Program-made: the position numbers and the translations under genes
Shown: positions 6,579 to 12,900 of the stretch, in pieces
How the letters are laid out: every line of letters begins with the position of its first letter
Numbering within the stretch: position 1 is the first letter of the stretch
The notes under the pieces: model-generated
Database searches by the model: none
What the model saw: only the letters and a program-made list of their open reading frames with translations
Told to the model about the DNA's origin: nothing
NCBI GenBank assembly: GCA_016198545.1
Contig: JACQIJ010000054.1
Span: forward strand, 1-13,792
DNA from: Pseudomonadota bacterium
GTDB lineage: Bacteria > Pseudomonadota > Alphaproteobacteria > Micavibrionales > Micavibrionaceae
Direction of reading: 5' to 3'
Length of the DNA: 13,792 nt

Positions 6579-9212
6579 ATGATCATCAAAACCCGAAGCA
6601 CGCGCATTCCGCTTCTGGTCGCATTGGCTGCGCTGGCTATTGTTGCCTTTCTGAGCCTTAACAAACAGCGGCTGCGCGAAGAGGCTTTTGCCGTCGTCGA
6701 CACGGTCGTTGCGCAGGACTGGGGTATTTCAGGACTATCCGGATTGTACGATAATTCATTCGTGTCGCAGAATAATGCGAACAGAACATCCGCTGCAAAA
6801 ATTATGATTCAACTACCCGGCATTCTTGCACGATCCCCTGGCATAATATCCTCCAAGATAAGAAGTTTCCCACAACGCCCTTTCATTGACCGCATCGATA
6901 TCGATGTAAAGTTCGAGGACTATCAGAAAATCCTGGCCGACCGGCGGCGCGCTATCGAAAACGGAATGCTTTCCGATCCGCAAGAGGTCAAAGCCCGCAT
7001 ATGGCACAATGGCAAGCGTATGAAAGCCGAAATCCGCCTTAAAGGAGATCTGTACGATCACTGGCGGTCCCGCACGAGCATGAGTCTGCGCGTGTCATTA
7101 AAAGACAAGGATACCCTTTTTGGCTTTGCGCAGTTTTCACTTCACAAACCCGGATCGCGGCAATTTCCTTATGACTACGTATTTGAAGATTTCGTGCGGG
7201 AAGCCAGTGGAATGTCCGCGCGCCATAACTTCGTGCGCGTAACCGTAAACGGCCAGAACTGGGGCATAATGGATATCGAGGAGCACATGAGCAAGGAACT
7301 CCTTGAAAAACAGCAAAAGAAAGAATCGATTATCCTGAAATTCGGTGATGAGCAGAAATGGTTCTACGATACCGTTGCCGTACAACCCTACGGCCATTAC
7401 AGATTGTCGGATCGCACCCTGTATATTGCTCCCTTTCAGGAAGGAAAGTACCTTAAAGATCCTTTATTTCGTGCGCAATACAGTTATGTTGTCCGGAAGT
7501 TCCGTATGCATCAGGAAAAAGATATTCTCGACACGGAAAGTTTTTCCCGCGCCGCATTTGCCGCGCTCGTATGGAACTCCTACCATGCACTTTCCAATGG
7601 AAATTCGCGGTTCTATTTCAATCCTTATACTCTCAAACTTGAGCCCATAACAACGGATCAGGCCGCATTCGAAGAGCTGGAGGGCGGAAAAAATCCGGTT
7701 GAAAAACTGTATCAGTCGGATCTGGCATGGCTGTATAAATCCGCACTGGCATCGTCCGAAGGACGGAAACGGTTTAAGCGCAATCTCGGAAACGTGCTTG
7801 CCGCGGCGCAAAAAATCCCCTCCCTGCAAGCCTATTACCAGAGCTTCTTTCCCAACGATACGCCCCGGGATTTCAACGTAATTGAGAAAAATATAGAGAT
7901 TGTAAGGGAATTCGCGGAACCTCTTCCCGAACAGCTTATCCCCGAGACAAAAAAGCCGAATGGAAAAGAGGGGTTAGGCGCTGAACAGGCGCAAAATCTA
8001 CCCCTTCACATAATGGTACGCCATTATGACGATGGATGGCTGGAATTAATCAATCTGCTCGATGTTCCTGTCAGGCTGGAATCCGTGACTTACGAAGGAT
8101 CTGCGGCGAACATACCGCCGCAGATCCTTCCGCCTTATTCGCAAAATGACGGGACGATTAAAATTGATACGAAAAAAAACGGCCTGCAGGACGATAAATT
8201 TGAAATTACAACTTCGGTAATGAACTCCCTGAAAACAGTCAAGAGCGGCCCTACCCTCATTACGCGCCTGTTCAATCCTCTGGAAGATGACCGGAATGCG
8301 CCGCCCGGATGGATAAAGCAGGATGGAAGCAATTACCTGATTGAGGCAGGAATCCACGCCGCCGACAGGCCCATCGTAATTTCCGGCGGCCTTATGATTG
8401 CGGCCGGCGCGACCCTCCGTTTTGCGCCCGATGCGTATTTGATAATAAAAGGGGGGCCGCTGATTGCGGAAGGAACGGCGGAGAAACCTGTTATATTCGA
8501 ACCTGCCGCATCGCACTGGAAAGGATTGTACGTTCTCGAATCCGAAAGAATTTCGACATTGCGGCATACCATTATTCGCGATACGGATTTTTTCAGGGAT
8601 GGGCTCTTATCTCTGACCGGGGGCATTAATTTTTACAAGGCTCCGGTTCATCTCCGTCATATAAAAATCACTGGAACGATAGCTGAGGATGCCCTCAATA
8701 TCATTCATTCCGATTTTCTTATATCGGACAGCCTCATTTCCGGATCGCGCTCAGACGCCCTCGACAGCGATTTCTCGAACGGAAGCATAGAAGATACGGC
8801 GTTCGAAAATATAGGCGGCGATGCAACGGATTTTTCGGGTAGCCGCGTTACCATAGAAAATCTAACGGCGCGCGCCATTCGCGACAAGGCCCTGTCAGCA
8901 GGCGAGCAAAGCACGGTCAGCATAAAAAATAGTCATTTTGAGGATGTGGGCGTGGGGATTGCTTCCAAAGATGGCAGCGCCGTAACAGCCAATGCCGTTA
9001 CGGTACGCAGCTACGCCCTGTATGCCGCCATGACATACGTCAAAAAGGGAATGTTCGGCCCTTCGAATCTCCATGCATCAAGAATCACGCAAGAGGGCCA
9101 AACGCCTTTTCTGAGGCAAACGGGAACGACTATGGACATCGACGGCGCGCCGGTAAAAGAAAGCACGATGGACGTCGATAGCATGTACAAAGAAGGAATA
9201 ATGAAAAAGTGA
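6579..9212 (+). CDS. Membrane-anchored CotH-type kinase family protein with C-terminal parallel beta-helix
   Basis: 877 residues. CotH proteins are atypical kinases related to secretory-pathway kinases; spore-coat CotH phosphorylates proteins. Here a basic tip and one hydrophobic helix (about residues 9-28) predict an inner-membrane anchor with the rest outside. The CotH region spans about 100-400: EIRLKGDLYDHW near 155, NFVRVTVNGQNWGIMDIEEH, then NSRFYFNPYTLKLEPITTD with Asp360 as the likely metal ligand. After a linker, residues about 585-850 form short strand repeats with inserted Asn, Asp and Gly, typical of a right-handed beta-helix, starting at PIVISGGLMIAAGATLRFAPDA. I chose ATG 6579 because it opens the anchor; a TTG at 6534 would add 15 residues inside the previous gene. 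The end overlaps the VTC gene by four bases. Substrate unknown; kinase activity is not proven by sequence. Confidence 0.85.
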   Translation: MIIKTRSTRIPLLVALAALAIVAFLSLNKQRLREEAFAVVDTVVAQDWGISGLSGLYDNSFVSQNNANRTSAAKIMIQLPGILARSPGIISSKIRSFPQRPFIDRIDIDVKFEDYQKILADRRRAIENGMLSDPQEVKARIWHNGKRMKAEIRLKGDLYDHWRSRTSMSLRVSLKDKDTLFGFAQFSLHKPGSRQFPYDYVFEDFVREASGMSARHNFVRVTVNGQNWGIMDIEEHMSKELLEKQQKKESIILKFGDEQKWFYDTVAVQPYGHYRLSDRTLYIAPFQEGKYLKDPLFRAQYSYVVRKFRMHQEKDILDTESFSRAAFAALVWNSYHALSNGNSRFYFNPYTLKLEPITTDQAAFEELEGGKNPVEKLYQSDLAWLYKSALASSEGRKRFKRNLGNVLAAAQKIPSLQAYYQSFFPNDTPRDFNVIEKNIEIVREFAEPLPEQLIPETKKPNGKEGLGAEQAQNLPLHIMVRHYDDGWLELINLLDVPVRLESVTYEGSAANIPPQILPPYSQNDGTIKIDTKKNGLQDDKFEITTSVMNSLKTVKSGPTLITRLFNPLEDDRNAPPGWIKQDGSNYLIEAGIHAADRPIVISGGLMIAAGATLRFAPDAYLIIKGGPLIAEGTAEKPVIFEPAASHWKGLYVLESERISTLRHTIIRDTDFFRDGLLSLTGGINFYKAPVHLRHIKITGTIAEDALNIIHSDFLISDSLISGSRSDALDSDFSNGSIEDTAFENIGGDATDFSGSRVTIENLTARAIRDKALSAGEQSTVSIKNSHFEDVGVGIASKDGSAVTANAVTVRSYALYAAMTYVKKGMFGPSNLHASRITQEGQTPFLRQTGTTMDIDGAPVKESTMDVDSMYKEGIMKK
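8009..8028. repeat. Perfect 8-bp inverted repeat with TACG loop inside the CotH gene
   Basis: CATAATGG (8009-8016) and CCATTATG (8021-8028) are exact reverse complements around a four-base loop. A stem of this size can occur by chance in a window this long. It is listed because it lies about 65 bases before a much longer hairpin in the same linker-coding region. Confidence 0.4.
8094..8130. repeat. Perfect 15-bp inverted repeat (strong hairpin) inside the CotH gene
   Basis: GAAGGATCTGCGGCG (8094-8108) is exactly reverse-complementary to 8116-8130, with a seven-base loop (8109-8115). The stem is GC-rich and would be very stable in RNA. No T-run follows, so it is not a standard intrinsic terminator. 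It encodes the stretch around EGSAANIPPQILP, between the kinase-like domain and the beta-helix. By simple base-composition reasoning a perfect stem of this length with so short a loop is not expected by chance in about 14 kb. Confidence 0.85.
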
Positions 9213-9898
9213 GCGTGTACAGATACGAATTGAAATTCGTGTTGGATGAGGCATCCCATACCCGGGCTCTTTCCTGGCTGCACATGGACGTGGGAGCATA
9301 CGTTTCCTATCCGCAACGCCATGTCAATTCGGTGTATTTCGACGATCCTGGTTACAGTTCCGTACGGGACAATCTGGCCGGAATTTCAAATCGAAAAAAA
9401 ATGCGCTTGCGCTGGTATAATGAAAGTCACTCTCCGGAAAACGTTTCCGGCGCAGCGCTTGAAATCAAATATCGCGACGGGCGCCTCGGTAAAAAAGACA
9501 AGTTTGACCTTGCCGGGATTGAAAAGGAAATACTTCATACGAAGTTCCGCGACCTGTTTTGGAAAGTCGAAAACAGCATGGATCGGAACAGCGGATTTCT
9601 TGCGACCAATCATTTCTCTCCGACGCTTCACGTATCCTATGAACGAAAATATTTCGAAAGATCAGACGGCATGCGCATCACGCTCGACAGAAATATAATT
9701 TTTTACGGTACGCTGCCGCACACGAAGCCTTTTGAAAACATGGCTGTTCCGTATCCCAACACAGTCATGGAAATAAAATTCGCTCCCGACCGGAAAAATT
9801 CGGTTGCATCCGCCCTCCGCCGCCTGAATATGACGCCAAAGCGGCACTCGAAATACCTGACGGGCCTTGCGGCCTTCGGGTATGCGCTTTATTTATAG
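9209..9898 (+). CDS. VTC-domain protein, polyphosphate polymerase-like
   Basis: A 229-residue soluble protein that is essentially one VTC domain. This is the tunnel-fold catalytic domain which in yeast Vtc4 makes polyphosphate from ATP. Visible family features in order: RYELKF (5-10), SVYFDD (41-46), the basic cluster RKKMRLRWY (62-70), LEIKYR (84-89), SYERKYF (143-149), RITLDR (156-161), MEIKF (187-191) and the C-terminal RHSKYLTG (212-219), which corresponds to the conserved SK motif near the Vtc4 C-terminus. The Arg/Lys and Glu positions expected to line the tunnel appear present, so the fold looks intact. No SPX domain and no membrane helix are fused, unlike eukaryotic Vtc4. The GTG start at 9209 overlaps the CotH stop (GTGA), implying coupled translation. 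Product not demonstrated. Confidence 0.87.
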   Translation: MSVYRYELKFVLDEASHTRALSWLHMDVGAYVSYPQRHVNSVYFDDPGYSSVRDNLAGISNRKKMRLRWYNESHSPENVSGAALEIKYRDGRLGKKDKFDLAGIEKEILHTKFRDLFWKVENSMDRNSGFLATNHFSPTLHVSYERKYFERSDGMRITLDRNIIFYGTLPHTKPFENMAVPYPNTVMEIKFAPDRKNSVASALRRLNMTPKRHSKYLTGLAAFGYALYL

Positions 9899-9916
9899 GT
9901 AAAAGTTATTTTTTAC
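9899..9916. terminator. Weak AT-rich hairpin at the junction of convergent genes
   Basis: GTAAAA (9899-9904) pairs with TTTTAC (9911-9916) around a six-base loop, between the VTC stop and the end of the convergent oxidoreductase gene. It includes that gene's stop codon and gives T-rich tracts in both directions. The stem has only one GC pair, so it could be at best a weak bidirectional terminator. Confidence 0.25.
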
Positions 9917-11117
9917 AGATAGTTGCAACCTGCAGAATCCTGTCGCAAACATAGGCGGCAAACGGGAAAGCGCAGGTAAATGCCGGCGATACCGCATTCA
10001 GAACGTGCAGGGACTTGTCGTCTCCTTCGATTACGAAATCCATTTCCAGTTTACGGTCGCGAATATTTAAAAGCTGAGCCCGAATGCCCGGAGGCCCCCA
10101 TTGCCTGAAATGGTCCCATTCAAAATTTTTGACAAGGCCGCACGCCAGATCCGCAAGATGCCCTTTCGAATATTTGCGCAACTCCTCCCATGCAAGCCGC
10201 TTGAAATCGAAGTTGGAAAACGCAAGCAGACCCGCCTGACGCATGACAATATCAGCAATCTCGTAAACATTGAAATTTTCCAGTCCCCCGTATTGTTCGC
10301 GCCAGAACGCGGGAATCGCGGTGGGTCCGATTTTTGTCCTCCCGCCCGCCGTCACGGTAAAATGCACGCCGAGAAAAGGATTTCTTAGGTCCGGAACCGG
10401 GTAGATATTCGTGCGCAAAGATGCATCCGGCCTGTCGGCATAAAGATACAGCCCTTTAAAGGGCAGAATGCGGTAATCGCGCGAAAAGCCGCAGTCAGCG
10501 GCAATTTTATCGGCATACAGACCGGCTGCATTGACAAGGAAGTCCGTCTGATAATATCCTTCGCCGGTTTCAACGACGTTCCCGCCCGTTGCGCGCAGAC
10601 ACCGGACGCCCGTGCGGAGAATTACGCCGGCAGAGACGGCCTGCTGCACCATTTTTTTCATGACTGCGCCAGGATCAACGCAGGAAGTGGAAGGCGAATA
10701 GAGCGCCCGGCGGAATGTTCTAACGCGCGGCTCTATTTCCTCCGCTTCATCCTGCAGGATATCTTCGAGCGCAACACCGTTTTCCCGAGCCCGGTTCAAA
10801 AGTTCATCAAGCCAGGGGAGATCGCTTTCATCCTGCGCCACCACGAGTTTCCCGCATTTTCTGACCGGCAGACCGTGGTCTTCGCAGAAACGGGTCATAA
10901 GCCGGTTGCCGTCCGCCGTAAAGCGCGCCTTCAGACTGTCAGCGGCGTAATAAAAGCCCGCATGCAGTACGCCGCTGTTGCGGCCGCTGGCATGCATCCC
11001 GCAGGATTTTTCTTTCTCCAGAATGACAATCTTTACGTCGGACAGGCGCTTTTTAAGCTCCATAGCAATGCTCAGGCCTACAATCCCGCCGCCAATGACA
11101 AGAAAATCGGATTTCAT
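9906..11117 (-). CDS. lhgO: FAD-dependent oxidoreductase, L-2-hydroxyglutarate oxidase family (LhgO)
   Basis: A 403-residue flavoprotein. LhgO-type enzymes oxidise L-2-hydroxyglutarate to 2-oxoglutarate and pass electrons to oxygen or the respiratory chain. The N-terminal Rossmann motif VIGGGIVG is at 7-14, with Glu34 at the end of the second strand (IVILEKE) for the FAD ribose. ASGRNSGVLHAGFYY (43-57) is highly characteristic of this family. WGPPGIRAQLLN and HVLNAVSPAFTCAFPFAAYV near the C-terminus also fit. The substrate could be another 2-hydroxy acid, so the exact name is tentative. The start is ATG 11117; the next in-frame Met would delete the FAD motif. No good Shine-Dalgarno is visible. 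It is convergent with the VTC gene (seven bases apart) and divergent from the ABC exporter, so it is its own transcription unit. Confidence 0.85.
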   Translation of the reverse strand: MKSDFLVIGGGIVGLSIAMELKKRLSDVKIVILEKEKSCGMHASGRNSGVLHAGFYYAADSLKARFTADGNRLMTRFCEDHGLPVRKCGKLVVAQDESDLPWLDELLNRARENGVALEDILQDEAEEIEPRVRTFRRALYSPSTSCVDPGAVMKKMVQQAVSAGVILRTGVRCLRATGGNVVETGEGYYQTDFLVNAAGLYADKIAADCGFSRDYRILPFKGLYLYADRPDASLRTNIYPVPDLRNPFLGVHFTVTAGGRTKIGPTAIPAFWREQYGGLENFNVYEIADIVMRQAGLLAFSNFDFKRLAWEELRKYSKGHLADLACGLVKNFEWDHFRQWGPPGIRAQLLNIRDRKLEMDFVIEGDDKSLHVLNAVSPAFTCAFPFAAYVCDRILQVATICKK

Positions 11118-11193
11118 ATTGTCATATTCATTATTCTGTTGCCATTACAATGAAATATTATTAGGGTCATGGCCGCAACAGTTTAGACAAAAA

Positions 11194-12900
11194 ATGATTA
11201 CAGAAACATACAGGCTTTTAAAAGATCTTGGAAATCTGATTCCCGCAACGCAAAGAAAAGGGATTCTGCCTTGCATCCTCGTCATGACAGGACTCGGATT
11301 CCTGGAAATCGTTTCCGCAGCCCTTATCGTAACGCTGGCCACGCGCATTGCGGAAGGAACGCCGGACAGGAGTATTCTTTTTTTTGCAGTAGCCTGCCTT
11401 TTCGTTTTTACGGCAAAAGGCGGGATGGCCATTCTGGACAGTTTTCTGCAAAACCGCTGGGTCCAAAACCTGATTCTTGATTTAAAAGAACGTCTGATAA
11501 AACGGTATGTGAACATGAATTATTCTTTGCAGACGCAGCGCAATTCCGCGCAATCCCTCGCCATACTTTACAACGACGCGGATATATATATGAGGATCGG
11601 GCTGGCTTCGCTGGGAATTCTCCTTACGGAGGCTGTTATCTTTGCCGTGCTTATGGGCTTTCTGCTGTACGTGCAGCCGGGCGTTACCTGTTTTCTGCTC
11701 GTCATGTTCGCCGCGCTTGGCTTTCTTTTCATCGTCAAGCTGCTTCCTGTCTTCAAATACTGGGGGAAAATGACCCATGAGACCGCGCAGCAGGGATACA
11801 GGGAAGCGTTGCAAATTCTGCAATCAGGCAGGGACATTACTATCTTCGGCAAGAGCCCGTATTTTATCGGACGGTATCTGGAGCAATCGCGCCTGCGGGC
11901 CCAGATTATTATCAAGTCAGCTGTGGCGCAAGTCATACCACGGACCAGCATTGAAATCGCCTTTATCGCCTTTTTCGTTTCTCTTGTCTTTTATTTTTAT
12001 ACGACGGCCGCAGATTTTTCTGCGCTGACGAAAGCTCTGAGCGCATATCTTTACGCAGGACTCCGCCTGCTGCCAGGCCTTAACCGGGTCATGATTCAAC
12101 TGAACAATATAAAAATGTGTGAAACAAGCATGCGCCGCGTCGTGGATGAAATAAACTCGCCTTTCTTTGAAACCGCGTATATTTCATCCCCCTCTCTGAG
12201 GTTTCAAAACGCCATCAGGGTTGAAAACGTAACGCACCGTTATGCAGGCGCGGCGCGAGATGCCCTGAACAACGTTACGCTTGAAATTAAAAAAGGAGAA
12301 TTTACGGGCATTATAGGAGAGACGGGAACCGGAAAGTCCACCCTGCTTTACCTCATCTTAGGACTTCTGAACCCGAAAGAAGGCAAAGTTACCATCGATG
12401 GACAGTATCCCGCCAATTCATATGAATGGCATGAAAAAATCGGCTACACGGCGCAGGATTTCTCGCTGATTGACGGTACGGTTGCCGACAACATTGCTTT
12501 CGGCGTTCCGCCGGAAGAACGCGAAGATACCCTGATCGATGAGGCTGTCAGGGATTCTCAGTTAGAGCAATTCATCAGGAACCTTCCCAACGGCGTTGAA
12601 ACCCGGATCGGCGAAGACGGCGCCCTGATTTCCGGCGGAGAAAAGCAGCGCATCGCGCTGGCGCGCGCGCTATATAGAAAACCGGAAATACTCGTTCTGG
12701 ATGAAGCTACGTCGGCGCTGGATCTCACCACAGAAGCTTCCATTATGGGGGCCGTGCGCAGTCTGAAGAAGAAAAATATGACCATCATCGCTGTCACGCA
12801 TAGACCGCAAACGCTTGAGAACGCCGACAGAATCATTGAAATCGCAAATGGGAAAATCACCGATAAAAAGGGAAAGGAAGGCAGAAAAGATGTCGCATAA
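11194..12900 (+). CDS. ABC exporter (fused permease and ATPase), PglK/MsbA-like probable glycan flippase
   Basis: A 568-residue half-transporter that should work as a homodimer in the inner membrane. Residues about 25-310 form the six-helix membrane domain. The nucleotide-binding domain has Walker A GETGTGKST (375-383), signature ISGGEKQR (479-486), Walker B ILVLDEATSALD with Asp503-Glu504, and the switch histidine in AVTHRPQTL. The membrane part, with MNYSLQTQRNSAQSLAILYNDAD and GYREALQILQSGRDITIFGKSPYF, resembles PglK-type flippases of lipid-linked oligosaccharides more than peptide exporters. The neighbouring sugar methyltransferase supports this. I chose ATG 11194 because earlier in-frame starts lie inside the oxidoreductase gene and read antisense to it. 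No clear Shine-Dalgarno is seen. A T8 run lies at 11378-11385. It overlaps the next gene by 11 bases. Substrate not determinable from sequence. Confidence 0.87.
   Translation: MITETYRLLKDLGNLIPATQRKGILPCILVMTGLGFLEIVSAALIVTLATRIAEGTPDRSILFFAVACLFVFTAKGGMAILDSFLQNRWVQNLILDLKERLIKRYVNMNYSLQTQRNSAQSLAILYNDADIYMRIGLASLGILLTEAVIFAVLMGFLLYVQPGVTCFLLVMFAALGFLFIVKLLPVFKYWGKMTHETAQQGYREALQILQSGRDITIFGKSPYFIGRYLEQSRLRAQIIIKSAVAQVIPRTSIEIAFIAFFVSLVFYFYTTAADFSALTKALSAYLYAGLRLLPGLNRVMIQLNNIKMCETSMRRVVDEINSPFFETAYISSPSLRFQNAIRVENVTHRYAGAARDALNNVTLEIKKGEFTGIIGETGTGKSTLLYLILGLLNPKEGKVTIDGQYPANSYEWHEKIGYTAQDFSLIDGTVADNIAFGVPPEEREDTLIDEAVRDSQLEQFIRNLPNGVETRIGEDGALISGGEKQRIALARALYRKPEILVLDEATSALDLTTEASIMGAVRSLKKKNMTIIAVTHRPQTLENADRIIEIANGKITDKKGKEGRKDVA

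Noticed and set aside
8046..8567. Minus-strand open frame of 173 codons inside the CotH gene
   Set aside because: Arginine-rich translation without recognisable motifs, fully inside a gene whose own protein is coherent on the plus strand.
10940..10977. Perfect 10-bp inverted repeat (CAGCGGCGTA and its complement) inside the oxidoreductase gene
   Set aside because: Its 18-base loop and modest stem are within chance expectation for this window, and it falls on codons for the conserved SGVLHAGFYYAA motif.
10978..11193. Upstream extension of the ABC exporter frame
   Set aside because: The added 72 residues would be encoded antisense to the 5' end of the oxidoreductase gene and do not look like a transporter N-terminus; ATG 11194 gives a normal start.
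11118..11193. Promoters in the gap between the oxidoreductase and the ABC exporter
   Set aside because: A TATTAT at 11156-11161 resembles a -10 box but has no convincing -35 partner, and nothing clear is seen on the other strand.
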